From Promerops cafer (Eukaryota > Chordata > Aves > Passeriformes > Nectariniidae), in NCBI GenBank assembly GCA_013398275.1, contig VZSE01002468.1, positions 699,029 through 763,028 of the forward strand: a DNA stretch of 64,000 nucleotides, written 5' to 3'. Both the position numbers and the translations under genes were made by a program. Under the pieces are notes generated by a model, which was not told where the DNA came from, ran no database searches, and was given only the letters and a program-made list of their open reading frames with translations. Below, piece after piece: positions 48,567 through 61,053 of the stretch (the first letter of the stretch is position 1; the number at the start of each line of letters is the position of its first letter).

Positions 48567-48785
48567 AAATGGTTTGGGTCATCTTGTTCCAACCCCAGTG
48601 CCATGGGCAGGGTCACCTTCCACTAGACCAGGCTGCTCCAAGCCCTATCCAACCTGGTCTTGAACACTTCCAGAGATGGGGCATCCACAGCTTCTCTGGG
48701 CAAGCTGTGTCAGTGCCTCACCACTGTGACAGTGAAGAATCTCTTCCTAATATCTAATCTAAACCTGGCCTCTTTCAGCTGCAGA
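48567..48785 (-). mobile_element. CR1 LINE 3' end
   Basis: Reverse-complement CR1 landmarks are 'ggtttgggtcatcttgttcc', 'ctagaccaggctgctccaag', 'ccctatccaacctggtcttg', 'cttccagagatggggcatcc' and 'agaatctcttcctaatatct'. About 220 bp is well preserved, in minus orientation. Confidence 0.93.
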
Positions 48786-50329
48786 GACAGGCAGCCTGCA
48801 GAAGGCTGAACACTGTTCAGCAGTAAGTATCTGATCCAGCAATAACTCTGGGGCCAACATTCTCAAGAGCACACCAACTTACATAATTATTTTATAGGAT
48901 TTAAATAAAAACACTAATTCATCAGAAACATGTAAGGAAGTGACTCTCCATCTGACAGATATTCTCCCCATACTAAAAGACACTGAAGCAATTATCTGTA
49001 TGCCTTTTCCTATGCAAGTGGATTCGTGTTACACCTCTGTCTCAGAAGATATTCAAATGTGACTTGAGATTAATTAAATCTCAAGACACCTGGAGGGCAA
49101 GTCAGAAGCATGTACATTTTCTACACCAGACATTTTAAAGTGTGGAAAAATGAATATTTTACCAGCAAGTCCTTTTGGTCTTGATGGGGGAGAGGAATGG
49201 AATACCAGCTTGGGAATTTCAGGGTAGAGAGGCAGAAGAACCCAAACCATGAAAATGTAAGTGCGTGTAATTGCAGCTACCACCTGGCACAGCTGATGGT
49301 TTCTGGTGTCCAGCAGCAGCTGAAGGGCTGAGAGGTTCCACTGGTGCTGCACATTGTACAGGAGACTGATTCAAGTTACCTATTATTAACTGCAGACCCC
49401 TTTTGGTGACAAATATGGTGATAGCAGCAATTAAGAGTCTCAGCTCCTGTGAAGAGGCTCAAGGTTGCTCCACTCTCCTCCCCCATCTTGTTCCCACCAT
49501 TTGGGCAAGGAAAGATGTGCAGGGTCCTCCACCTCCATGCAGGAGGCACCTGCTGCTTATCTTTCCATCATACATGAGCTCACATGCCAGAGTATAAGAG
49601 TCTCTGGGAATAAATTCACCTCAGAGTAAAGCCCCAGTGCCCCTTGACTCCAGCTCAACACCTCTCTTGAGCTATCCCACTACATCAGCTAGCAGATCCC
49701 CAGTAAAACATCACTTTAATGCAGTTTCCTAATTGCTAGAGACTGTTCCCTAAAGGATTAGAAACTGGTGAAAGTTTCAGTGGAATGCTAAGAAGTTGAG
49801 AGGAAGAAAAGAGCCAACACTGTTCCCAAGGAAAAGCTCAAGAAAAGGTAAGATGGCAAACATGTCACTGTGCCTCAGCCAGAGCAGAGGAGGCGTCCAT
49901 CTCCCTGCTACCACCCTGCCTAGGAAAGCAGGTATCCCAGCAAGCCCTGATGGAAAAACTGTACCATAATCTGTGTTACCATGAGCTTGCCTGGGAGCAA
50001 GAGCTCAGTGACACAGAGGCATTGGGGCTCGGTTCATGTGCTGTGCCTTCCTACCCAGTGCGGTTTGTTCATGTGTCCGAGCCTTTGCTGCTTTTAAATT
50101 AAGTTCCAGAGCCATTTCACAACCCACATCAGCCGCGGGACCCCCACTGCTGCCCCTGCCCTCTGTGTTAAGGGACCTGCAGCAACACTTCTGACACTGA
50201 TCTCTCTGCTCCCCATCCCTTTTCCACCCCCAGCTCCCATTCACTGGAGACAAGACGGGATCCAACAGTTCTCTGCCAAGTTATGGGGCTGCCTGACAGC
50301 CACAAGGAGGGAGCACATTATATTTTAGA

Positions 50330-50700
50330 GCTCTGTCCAACAATTGCCTAATTAATTCCCATCCCTCACGCCTACATCCAGTACGGAGTGGGGACATCTC
50401 AATTTTTTTATTCTCCCAGTGAGGGGAAGCCACAGCACAGTGAACTTCCACAATTCACTCCTGGGCATTATGAGAAGGCACATGGCGAGAGGAAGCTAAT
50501 GCTGAGTGTCCCCCTTCCCCTGCAAGGTAAAATAGAGGGATAAAAAGGCGTCTCATGAGTAGGACTTATCCTCGCCAGCATCCCTCTCCAGCGCGCTGTG
50601 CTCGGAGGACAATTAAATTACACTGCCGTTTCCCTTTCATCATGATCCGATTTACAGGGGAATTAATAGGGGCAGAGGAAGAGGCCTGCATGAAGCCAAA
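50330..50700. promoter_or_regulatory. Candidate conserved non-coding enhancer
   Basis: Homeodomain-type AT cores are spaced along non-repetitive sequence: TAATTAATT at 50349-50357, AATTAAATTA at 50611-50620 and AATTAA at 50661-50666. Scattered CpGs lie at 50540-50640. The texture resembles vertebrate developmental enhancers. There is no protein or repeat signature. Confidence 0.25.
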
Positions 50701-52539
50701 GCCAGGGCAACTGGCAGCTCTGAGCCTTCTTGAAAAACAGGAAGCTTGCCAGGATGTCTTTATTAGGGAGGAGAAGGGGGAGAGAGGAAAGGGCTGCTGC
50801 AGGAATGAAAGGCAGATGCAGACGTCAGCCTTGTTTACAGCAGGGATTTTGCACTGGTGCAGCTAAACCCTCCAGTTCAAAATCCACCCATAGGCATCTG
50901 CCACCAGCACAGCTGGAAAAAAATCACAGCTGAGACTTCTTGGCGGCTGCATGAAGAAGAAAGTCTGCCATACAAGAAGGGTTTTTGTCTCACTTGCTCG
51001 TGTGGCTCCAGAGGTCATGCCGCACCTTTGAGCGGTGATTTCCTGTATTTCCCTAAGGAACTGCTCCTCCCCTGAGCTCACAGGATCAATGTCCCCATGG
51101 AGCAGCCTGCAGCAACCCTGTCTGTTCCTGACAGTGCCACCCGGATGGTGACCAAGCCTGTCACCCAAGTGGGACAGCAGGTGTCATGGAGACACACTTA
51201 CTCGAATACATAATAAATTCCCAGCTTCTCACAAGCTGTTTGTCCAGGCTGTGAGTGTGCTGCTCTGCAGATGGAGACATGGGAGCTGGGTCTTGTAGTG
51301 CCACTTCACATCCAAGGTGGTTATGGCTTGGATACCCTACACTGCAAGCTCAGCCATCACTGCTGTTGCCAGCTGTGCTCCAGGAGCACTTTGGCAGCTT
51401 TGGGACAGCAGAGTGCCACAGCAATTAAACCACGGGGCCAATGAGCTCTCTGCAGGGTGCACATGAGGTTGCTTTTGAAACAAGTCTCTGTGTAAAGTCA
51501 GATGAACTCCAAAGGCATCTGGAGTTGGGAACTGGGGCGTACAGAAGCTGGTGGAAACAAGAGGAACAGGGAAGAATGTTTCCAGGTCCATGTTCCCATT
51601 CTGCAGAGCCCCTGCAGCACCTTTGCTCTATGTTCCATGTTACTGAGATTTTTCTGCTCACCTGAGTAGCTGAGCCCTTGAATGAACTTCTACTCTCCAG
51701 ACTGGAAAGGGAGAGGAGACATGGTGCCCCTGGGAAGCTATATCTCAGGTAGTTATATTGACTGCATCCTTAAATTTACATCTCCAGTGCCTCTGGCGCT
51801 GGAAAGGCATGGTGATATTTTCTGCATCTAATCCTTTCTGAAGGTTGACTTATGGTAAAACTTTTGAGATGTGCTGGGATCCCTCAACTCATGTTAACTC
51901 CCCTCTGTGTGAGGGAAAGTCTCTCCAGATGACAGATCACATAACAGATGAGGGACGTCACTGTCATTTCTCTCCAGAGCTAGAGAAAAGCAACTCAGGT
52001 CATTGGAGTTTCTGAAGAAGCTTCCTGTGTATGGACTTCTCCTTGACATCAGGGGAATGGAGGTGATGGAGCAAAAGAAATTATCAAAACCACTTCTGGA
52101 GTCTGGAGATTCCTGGGCAGGAAGAAAATGGTTCCAGAAGTCATAGCAGGTAGATCATGGCTGTACAAAGGTGTCTCTGCCTCTCAGGAGCACAAATAGA
52201 GGAAATGTCAATTCTTCATTTCAGAAATAAAATTATGAAAGGAGGGAAGTAAGTAGAGAGCTAAAAGTTACTTGCATTCAAAAGAAGCCAAGGATCTAAA
52301 ATTGCATAGTGAGTTCAGTGGTGGGACTGTGTGTGTGTTACATGCTGGTGAGGAGATGGCAAAGCCTGTGTGCATCTGATGAATGAACTAGCTGTTAATT
52401 CTTAATTTCCACGCCCATCTCCTCCCATCCTGTTTTCACCTGGGGTTGCCTCTCAGGGAGGCACGGTTCTGATACAGCTTTGTCAGTGGGACCAGTGGGC
52501 TCAGTTAGCTCAGGGGTCTGAGGACAGACTCTCATTTAA

Positions 52540-52600
52540 AGGGGGGGCTTATTATGCAAATAATACCCTGTTGCTTTGTTTTAATTACTGTTGCTTGAAT
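52540..52600. promoter_or_regulatory. POU octamer / SOX / homeodomain motif cluster
   Basis: A perfect octamer ATGCAAAT (52554-52561) is followed after 12 nt by CTTTGTT (52574-52580), a SOX consensus. An overlapping homeodomain core TAATTA lies at 52582-52587. Spacing differs from the classic adjacent SOX-OCT composite. Short motifs occur by chance, so this is tentative. Confidence 0.3.
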
Positions 52601-54509
52601 TGTGACATTAGCTCTGAGTGGCAGGGCCACTGCTGTGTTGTCACTGTCACCCATAGTGCCACAACAGCCACCCAGCCCAGCTCCTTGCAGACCTGGCCTT
52701 GACCCTGATCTTGGCTACACCTCATCGACCTGCCCTTTCTCCACTGCCAATACAGTGCCAGCAGTGGGTTTTGTCTGAAGTGTAAAGGGGAATCTCCACT
52801 GTCAGTAATGCTCAAGTAACCCCTAATGATAATTCACCACCTGAATGGTGTGTGTTGGTGGAGCATCACTTCTGCTGAGGTTTTATTCAGGCAGTGGTGG
52901 CATGAGGACTGTGGGAGACAGGTATCCCAGCCAGTGACCCTCTGAAAGCAAGGGGAAGTGTGCTAGGAAAGGGAGGAGGAGCTGCAGAAACCAATGTCAC
53001 TGACTTCAAAGATGAAGGATTCTCTCTGTACTCTGAAAGTGACTGAATAAAATGACTGGCATCATCACTGAGCTAAACAGGATTTTCTACTTGTGTAGGA
53101 TTATTTTAGATGACAGTTTGATAAGCCTGGCTGGTGTTGATTTGTCCCTAAGAAATGTATTACTTTAATTTAGCCTTATATTCAAAAAATACTTTGAATT
53201 ATGATATCATGTATTAAAGATGATTTGCTTTCTCCCAACAGATTGTGTTAGCTTTGCCCAGCACTAGAAGCTTAATTTTTGGAGTGGAGTTCACAGTGAT
53301 GGTTCCAGCTTTGTGCAGAGCTGCCCTCCCTGTGAGCCCTTGCTCACAAACCACCTGGTCATGCAGGGACTCCAATCATCCCATCCACTCAGTAAAGGAG
53401 ACAGCAGATAACCCCTCATACCCTGCTGAGCTACGGTCACCTGAGGGACAGTTCACACTGCTCAATTTCACACATTCTGGATAAACCCCTGGAGTTTTGA
53501 AAAGCACTACTTTTCCTAATATTATTAGGGCAAAGGAGCTCCTAGGAGAGGAAGGAGGAGAAAATATTACTGAATCCTTGCTGAAAGCAAGGTGAGATCT
53601 TATGGCCTGGAAATGCAGCCAGCATTAAACCCCACTGCACTAAGGTATAGAATTAACAATACCTTGTTCCACCTCCACTACCCTGTTGTGAACAGGGCTT
53701 GTACTCACTGAAACCTTCCTGGTGAGCTCCCATCTGCACTCAGCCTTCCATGACACCGGGACAGGAATCACCCCTCATCTTCAGCCACACATTCTGGAGC
53801 TTCTTTCTGACAGAAGGACACCTGGAGACCCAGACAAGCATTTTGAGGACACCCATGCAAGGCTTTGTGCAGGTTGTATCAATAAGTGATCAAGGCATCT
53901 TTTGGGATGCTGCTGTAGTCTTTGGCTGCGGAAGAGCTGTGGCTCTTTGCTCACATGCCCCATAATCTGGAGATGGTCAAGCAAGTGAAATAAAACACAG
54001 ACTGACCTTCTCCTCAGGTGGAAAGCAATTTGAGAAGGAGCACCTTGTTTAGTCTACCTAGGAATTGCTGAAGGATATATTCAGGAAATTTCAAGATTTC
54101 CCTGGCAACAGTGAAAGCCTAGGTTATTCAATCCTGTGGCTGTATAGGGTCAGCCATGGCCCCAGCTCCTTTGGTCGCCTCTCACAGCTCAAATGTACTG
54201 GCAGCACTCCCTCATAACCATCAACTTCTCAGTCCTGCCAGGTGAGGGAAATGTTTCCAAGATTTCATTTAATACCTGTATTTAATCCATTAGTTCTCCC
54301 TGCAGACCTCCTGAAGGCTGGGCTGTGATTATGAAGGAGATAAGTTCCCTGTTTATTGCTCTCCTGATACTTCTTCACTTTCCTCTACACTTTCACAGTT
54401 TTCATCCTACAGTCATGCAGTGCCTTGGAAATGTGCATGGGAGCTCCCTGCTCTGTCCCTTTGGGATGGGTTGGAGAGTCCACCCACACTCCAGCAACAC
54501 AGCTCCTGC

Positions 54510-54548
54510 TCTCCTGTGAGGCCCTCTGAGATTCTGTGATTTTATGGC
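54510..54548 (+). mobile_element. CR1 LINE tail fragment (very short)
   Basis: 'gaggccctctgagattctgt' running into 'gattttatgg' resembles the last bases of a CR1 3' UTR with its octamer tail. Too little survives to be certain. Confidence 0.4.
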
Positions 54549-57382
54549 ATTACAGCCCGTAGTGTGAGGAAAAACTATCAGCAAAATGGACAGAGAGTCA
54601 TCTGCAATCACTTTTTCTCCTTGATTCCTTGCCTTTAAGCTGCAGGCTTGAGTATCATTTGTTTCGTTATCTCAGTTTAAAGGGAAAATTCATTATTTTT
54701 CATATTTTTCCCTTTCAAAATACAAGAGGAAGGCTGCAGGAAGTGGCCAGCCCAAGAAGGAAGGAAAGTAACCATCTCCAGTAGACCACGTTCTAGAGTT
54801 CTTTCTGGTAATATGCTCCATGAGTCCTGCAGCATGTCCATGATTCCTGTAAAAACCAGAGAGGACAAGCATGAGTATTGAATGACAACAGCTCTCTCTG
54901 TGCTTCTGCAGCTGTCACTGCTACAGCACAGGCTGCATTGGTCTCACTGAACACTTGGCTTCTTCTAGTGCTAAAAAGTGCTGGATTTCCTGTGCAGATC
55001 AATCCATCAGCAGCTGTGAGGTCAGAATGGTTCCCATTTCTGCTTCACTGTTACATCTCCACATGCCAAAGGGTCTTGCATATGGGACAGAGAAAGGTTC
55101 TGGTTCACTGCCCCTTTCTACTAAACAAACATAAATAATCCCTCAGTAATGCACAGTTTATTTCCCTCACAACACGGACTTCCAGTCTTGATGCTCTTTT
55201 TATTACTGACTTAGGCATAAAGCAGTTTTTATGTTCACTGCAGACTTAGAGTGCCCTACACACTTTCTGCAAACAGGGAGCTGTTCACCTCTCGTTCCCT
55301 GGCTTTGACCACCTGAACAAATGCACTGCTGCCCACAATATTCATCTGGCTTGTCTTCCATGTTTCTAATGGCTCGACTCATACCTTTCCTGGGACAGAT
55401 ACCATTAGCATGTGAATTAGCAATGCCCCAAGGAAGTCTTTAGTTTGTGGTAGCACCTGCATGCACCAAAAAGGTGCTTGAGCCTGCTGCATGAGAAGCA
55501 AAAACTGCAAAGAATTAAAAAAAAACAAACTCAACACTGGAAGAGCTGAAAATCTGGTATTTTGATGTATGTTCAGCTGTAAGAACCCATGTCTGCTGTC
55601 TGTGGACATCAGCACTTAGTCCACACATCAGACAGCTGCAATGATGTGACTGTCTAGTTAGCAAAAACTCATTATCATTTGCTGTTCTTGGCAGTAGCTT
55701 CTACCTAAACCACACAGAAGTCCTTATCTGTTGACATTCCCAAAGGGGGACATGTCTGAGGAGGGCTGGGCAGCCCCCTACAGGCCTTTATGTTTGTTTC
55801 TCATACACAGACATAAGAGCACAAATTCTGGTGAAATATTTGAGGAAAAATATACTTTTTAATGTCACAATTGACCTCAGTTTCACAACTAATTGCCATG
55901 AGGTATTTTTGCACCAAACCCTTCAGCATGGGGAAAGCAGGAGTCAGTTCATTCAAACGGACCTGCAAGCTCCTGCTGAAGTTGGTTGCTAACTTGGGAC
56001 CTTCCTGATGCCTTTATATAACTTACAAGAGGTTGGCACACTTGGAGAATATTATCCTTCCTAATGGGCTCAGAGGCAAGGGAATACACCAGAGTAGACG
56101 CACCATAAGCCAAGTCCTTCTTCATCACATTGTATTTTTCTTTGCTTGGATACAGCACTCATGTGGCCTGGGCAAGTATGCAAGAGTGAAATTTCTCTCA
56201 CGATGCACCATTTTCTCAAGGCCCAATTTCCCTCTAACTCCATTTCCCTCTACTCTTCTGTATTGTACTGGGAATAGTTTTCATCTCCTGACATCACCAG
56301 AAGGGCTGAGAGATGTTGAAAGCATACATCTTCTTGGAAGAAAGCACTGTGTGGCAATGGAAAAATAATTGTGGTGACAGGGCAGGGAGAGCAGATAGAT
56401 CTCTCTACCAAGATTTTACAGCCTCATTTACATTTAAAAAAAATGTTTTTTTCTTGTTAGAAGCAGCAGGGAAACATGAGAAATTCAGAAACTCAAAATA
56501 TTCCCAAGGAACAAAAAGAAAATGGGTTAAAAAATAAAAATCAAACCCACTCCTACCAAATCACATCTAGTCCAAGCAGCAAAGAATGTGTGACCAGCCT
56601 GGGGCTGATGCCTGTTTCCTACCTACTGCAGGAATTTCAGGGGCCTGAGCCCAGCCAGAACTCACTTCTGGAGAAAACACAAACCTACCATTCATTAAAC
56701 CTCTCTGCTGGGATGTGGCACAGGCTGAGGCACTCATGGCTGAGACATGCATGGTGCACCTGGCACGAGAGAGCCACATGTCTCAGGAATGGACATGGCA
56801 CAAGTTGGACCTGCTTGGTGGTGGTGGTGGTTGTAAAGGGCTTGAAGCTTAATTTTAAATTGACACCTGTGTGTGATTGCAGATGGATTGAATTCATGAC
56901 AGCCCATCAGCACCGACTGGGAGAACAACAACCAGCACCTTTGCAAAAAACAGGTATTGAGAATCCAACCAGAATGACCCAAGCAATCATTGCCTCACAT
57001 GGGCCAGGACTGGTTCAGACACTGCAACCTAAAGCACACCCAGGTCAGCTGGTCACAAACATTAGTGGTGTCTGACATACTTGTTCCCCCACAATGCAGG
57101 TCATGAGAAAACAAAATAAGCATGGACTGTGCTACCAGAGCATGGCAAATTTGGCATTGGCTCAGGCAGATTTCCACTGTCAGAAGTGCAGAAAATAAAT
57201 GCTTAAGACTAGGAGGATCTCTTTACCAGGAGGAACTGAGCCAGGCTTCTCAGCTCTATGCCCAATTTTAGCTCACTGCAAAATCACCACTGCTCACCCT
57301 CCTTCCAGCTAGTAATGGGATGGCAGAAGCTGGCAATACAGATTCCAGGTGAAAAATAAGCACAAGCAGTATGTCAGGCTTT

Positions 57383-57407
57383 AATCACATCTATATGAGA
57401 TGTGATT
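57383..57407. repeat. Perfect 10-bp inverted repeat
   Basis: AATCACATCT (57383-57392) and AGATGTGATT (57398-57407) are exact reverse complements around the loop ATATG. It is a short isolated hairpin in spacer DNA. Confidence 0.85.
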
Positions 57408-57589
57408 TTTCCTCCTTGCCAGATGTACCTTTTTTTGTACACAGACATTAATGCCTGTGGAACAGCACTTGATCAGCCTCAATTTTCCAGCTGGATCCCT
57501 GCCCATTTCTCTGGCTGAGCAGCCCAAGGTTTCCTCCTGCTGCCTGGCCAGCCCTGGGCAGGGCTGGTGCATTGGTGGCTGTGACAGCC

Positions 57590-57790
57590 GGGGCGAAGCG
57601 CACGCAGGGGCTCTAACGCACTGCAGTGGAGCCGCTTCCGATGCGGCTGCCTCAGCCTCCTCTCTGCCATCCCTGCCTGCTTCATTAGCATCACGCCGTT
57701 CAAAGGCATGGAAATTAAATTATATTTAGGTCACAAACATATTTTAAGCAAAAATACCTATTATATTTAAAGCATCTTGTTCAGAGACTG
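57590..57790. promoter_or_regulatory. Candidate conserved non-coding element
   Basis: A CpG-containing segment passes into an AT-rich segment with a POU-like ATTAGCAT (57684-57691), a TCF/LEF-like TTCAAAGG (57699-57706) and AATTAAAT at 57712-57719. No repeat or coding signature is present. The proposal rests on motif grouping only. Confidence 0.25.
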
Positions 57791-57900
57791 TCTGCTGCTT
57801 CAGGATGGTTGCACTAATACTCACTGTCCCTAATGTTTTTTAATGAGATACCAGGTGCTTCCAAAGTCTGATTTTTGTTTGAATATAAATAAGGTTCATT

Positions 57901-57917
57901 CTCTCTCTCTCTCTCTC
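57901..57917. repeat. (CT)8 dinucleotide microsatellite
   Basis: This is an uninterrupted run of about 8.5 CT units in intergenic DNA. Confidence 0.95.
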
Positions 57918-58102
57918 AATCTAAATGCTGGTAAATAAGAAACCACTTTCTGGCAGCTCATTTAGATATCCCAAACAGGCAAAAGCCCAGATTTCCCTGG
58001 ATAACTTTGAAAGAGAGATAAAATAGCTGTGCCACAGAGACAGGACTGTAGTCCCGACAGTCCAGTGCTGCCAGTGCTCTGCTCTGTGCTTGGTAGCAGG
58101 GA

Positions 58103-58126
58103 GCAGGCAGGCAGGCAGGCAGGCAG
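58103..58126. repeat. (GCAG)6 tetranucleotide microsatellite
   Basis: Six perfect GCAG units. Frames crossing it encode Leu-Pro-Ala-Cys repeats on the minus strand, which is an artefact of the array. Confidence 0.95.
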
Positions 58127-59337
58127 CTCTCCAAGAGCACCAGCACTCAGACATCGCTCCCCTTGCTTTGGGCTGCCACTCCTTTTAGCACTGGCCTCTC
58201 CATGACTCTCTGTGGATTCACATCTTAAACAGATTCAAGCATCTGGCTATGCCTCCTATCAAGGCTGTACCAGTGATGATCTCCTTGGACTTTGTAAATA
58301 TTGACCATTATTCTGGAAGCAGCTCAGCAGAGAGAAGCTACTCTTCAGCCCCAGCTCTTCTGCTGCTGGAGAAGCAGTCAATACACTTTAAACTGGAGTG
58401 TATTGTGATGCTTAGGGATCCTTGGCTGTCCATGCTTAGATCACTATTCCCAAGCCTCCTGTGAACAGCCTGGGGCACGGTTACCTAGCCCAGGGCTTCC
58501 AGTGGGATAAGGCAGTGCCAGTCCTGGACAGCCCAGAGCAATTACCTGGAGCACTGCGTGGCACATCCCTGCTCCAGAGGACAGGGCCCAAACCCTCCCT
58601 CCTTTATGCTGACACACACTAGAGGAACAGGGTTGCTGCTGCTTCGCCCCCACAGCCCGCCCCTGGACAGCCCACTGGCTTGCCCTGCTGCTGACATGTC
58701 CTTCCACCTGCTCATAACCTTTCCATTTCCATGAAGGCTTTGTCTTGCATTTGATTCCTAAGACAATTTTCTCTCTCCTCCTAGGGAGGCACAGTGGGAG
58801 ACAGAGACCCAAGCACAGCTGGCTGCTTCCACTGCCAGGCCCTCTTAAACTTCACAGCATGTCCTGGCGCTGCAGGCATCACTGAGGCACAGCTCCTCAG
58901 ATGTCTCAGGAAGGAGGTGATGCTATTTTTCTGCCCTCTAGGACTCCTCCAGGGGATCCTCAAATCCCTTGACTCTCACAGAGCAAGTCTGTTTAATCCA
59001 AGTCTGAAGGAGGCAGCAGCACAGGAAGAGTTGGATGGAGAAAGCCAATTTTTAGAAGCTTAGTAGAAAAGATTGTAATGTTTCTGTTCTTTGGGATTGA
59101 CAGTACACATTCCCTCCATCAACAGCTTAGCTAACCTGCTCTGGCCTGCTCTGCACCAGGGCAGGGAGCACTTAACTCCACTGCAGTTTTCTTGACCTAC
59201 AGTGGTAGCAAGAACAGAGGCAGCTCTCATCCAGCTGGGAGAGGCACCTCTGACCATTGGGAAGAAGAGCATGAGCAGCCTGAGAGATGCACTTCTATTT
59301 CCAGAGAGATCTGCAGTGCCCTGCCCTCATGTACATC

Positions 59338-59480
59338 CACAGAACCATGGAATACTCTGAGTTGGAAGGGACCCACAAGCATCATCCAAGTCCAGCTCCT
59401 GGGCCTACACAGGACACCCCCAAGAATCACACCATATGCCTGAAAGTGCTGTCCAAATGCTTCTTGAACTCTCAGATATC
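59338..59480 (-). mobile_element. CR1 LINE 3' end
   Basis: Reverse-complement CR1 landmarks are 'cagaaccatggaatactctg', 'agttggaagggacccacaag', 'catcatccaagtccagctcc', 'caagaatcacaccatatgcc' and 'gctgtccaaatgcttcttga'. It resembles the subfamily at 17.1 kb, in the opposite orientation. Confidence 0.92.
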
Positions 59481-60098
59481 ACTCATCGGATAAAATGCGC
59501 TTTAGGCCGGAAGCAGACGCAGAAACTGGTTTAAATGGGGTTAGACAGAACATCCACCCAGGAAGGCTTGACAGCGTTATTGGGTTAGCGTTAATGCAGC
59601 ACATGTGGCCCAGCAGGCAGGGGAAATGGCTGGGCCTTCCTCAGAATTGATGGCTTTATCCCTTGCATTAGCACCAACCTGCTGGCAGTGCCTGGTTTTG
59701 CTTGCAGAGGCTGTTTTTCCCTCCTGGCACGCGTGCAGAGCTCTGTTCAGCTGCAGGAAGAGAAAGAGGGCACTATCAGCTGTGTGTTCTGCTCATTCAA
59801 GCCGTGCTTCTCATGACAGGGAAGCAGGTGTGTATGGCTGTCCTTCAAGAGCCCAAACTGGCTGGAACAGAGCAGAGCAGCCATCCTTTCAAATGCCAGG
59901 AACTGTTGGAGAGGGCAGGAAACAATGATGGCATCTGCTCATGCACCTTTGACCTTTCCAGTCCTCCCGAGGGCTGCATCTGGTGGATGAGGGATGGAAG
60001 GCAAACCCCACAACCATCGCTCTGATTTCCCCATGTGCAGGATGTGCCTTGCTGAATGACAAAAACTGCAACTGCTGCACAAACCACAATTAAATGTG
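59481..60098. other. Spacer downstream of the GTF2E1 3' end
   Basis: This is sequence between a CR1 copy and the most distal possible GTF2E1 poly(A) signal. Two overlapping 107-codon plus-strand frames resemble nothing known. No RNA gene or repeat was recognised. Confidence 0.5.
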
Positions 60099-60104
60099 TT
60101 TATT
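60099..60104 (-). terminator. Candidate distal GTF2E1 poly(A) signal
   Basis: TTTATT on plus is AATAAA on the GTF2E1 strand. It is followed within about 10-25 nt by a GU-rich stretch (TTGTGGTTTGTG), the layout expected for cleavage and polyadenylation. It would give a 3' UTR of about 2.0 kb. Confidence 0.45.
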
Positions 60105-60790
60105 AAGAAAACCACCTTTTATAGATTTTTATGTTGGGTATTTCTTCACTTAACTAAACCTACAGCTTGATTTTGCAAACTGAAAACTCAGTATACGGTC
60201 CTGGAGAGTTCAGAGCACAAACAGCTTTCTGTATTCAGGATTAGTTCTCAGTTTCTGCTTTTGGCTCCTTGTAAATCTACCTGCTTTTCTCCAGTGTTAA
60301 TATTGAATTCAGCCAGATTAAATCTAGACAGAATGGTACAGCATGTTTTTTTCTGCTAGCTGATCACTGAATCTGACTTATCAGCTCTGTGACTTGATAT
60401 CTCGAAGCTTGATACAAGATCTTGGAAGCCTGTCTACACAAGAACACCATTTTAACCAGCAGTACGATGTCTGCAAGTCCTCTACCATCAGCCTACACTT
60501 CCCTTGAGGAAGGAGGAAAGAAATGGAAGTGCTGATTGAAACCAGCCTCTGTTTTTTTACATAGCACCGATGTAATAAAACATCCATCCTGGAAGTGCAG
60601 GAGATTCCAGGAGGCATTCAAGGAAGCTCTGCTAAGGAGAAACAGTGTGAAGTGGGATTTCAAATGGTCCTCTCAAAGGAGAGTTCAAATTGTTTTTTTT
60701 TCTTGAATCCAATAAATCAAAATGATAAGCAAACAACATTCCCAACTAGGCACAAGATAAACGAAAGATGACAAAGGGGAGAAGTTTCTG

Positions 60791-60800
60791 TTTATTTATT
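60791..60800 (-). terminator. Candidate intermediate poly(A) signal
   Basis: Two overlapping AATAAA hexamers (AATAAATAAA) are on the GTF2E1 strand, with only a modest GU-rich region downstream. Confidence 0.3.
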
Positions 60801-61047
60801 CCTCTTCAAAATGACTTAAAAGAAAATTTAAAACACTATTTTAAAAAGAGGGGATTCAGAGTACTGAGAAGCTGAAAATCAAACCACAAAGGAGGCATTA
60901 CAAGGTTAGCAGAACATAGAAAGCATAGTTAGTATAAAACAGATTTACAGTCTCAGTGAACAGCAAATTTGTACCATCCATATAAGTGGTACAGCACATA
61001 ATGCTGCCCCCTACTCTCTGGAACACAGAACTCTTTTATAATTTTGT

Positions 61048-61053
61048 TTTATT
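61048..61053 (-). terminator. Candidate proximal poly(A) signal
   Basis: AATAAA on the GTF2E1 strand is followed about 20 nt later by GTTCTGTGTTCC, a plausible GU-rich downstream element. It would give a 3' UTR of about 1.05 kb. Confidence 0.35.

Larger units (their letters stand above)
48786..59337. other. Intergenic spacer between CR1 copies
   Basis: No gene was recognised in about 10.5 kb. Short CR1, hairpin and simple-repeat features and three candidate regulatory segments are listed separately. The longest spacer frame (199 codons, 56476-57075, plus) has no recognisable domain and ends in low-similarity sequence, so I do not call it a gene. Confidence 0.5.

Noticed and set aside
56476..57075. 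199-codon plus-strand frame, the longest in the spacer
   Set aside because: The predicted product has no recognisable domain, a homopolymer Val run from a GGT repeat, and no splice or promoter context.
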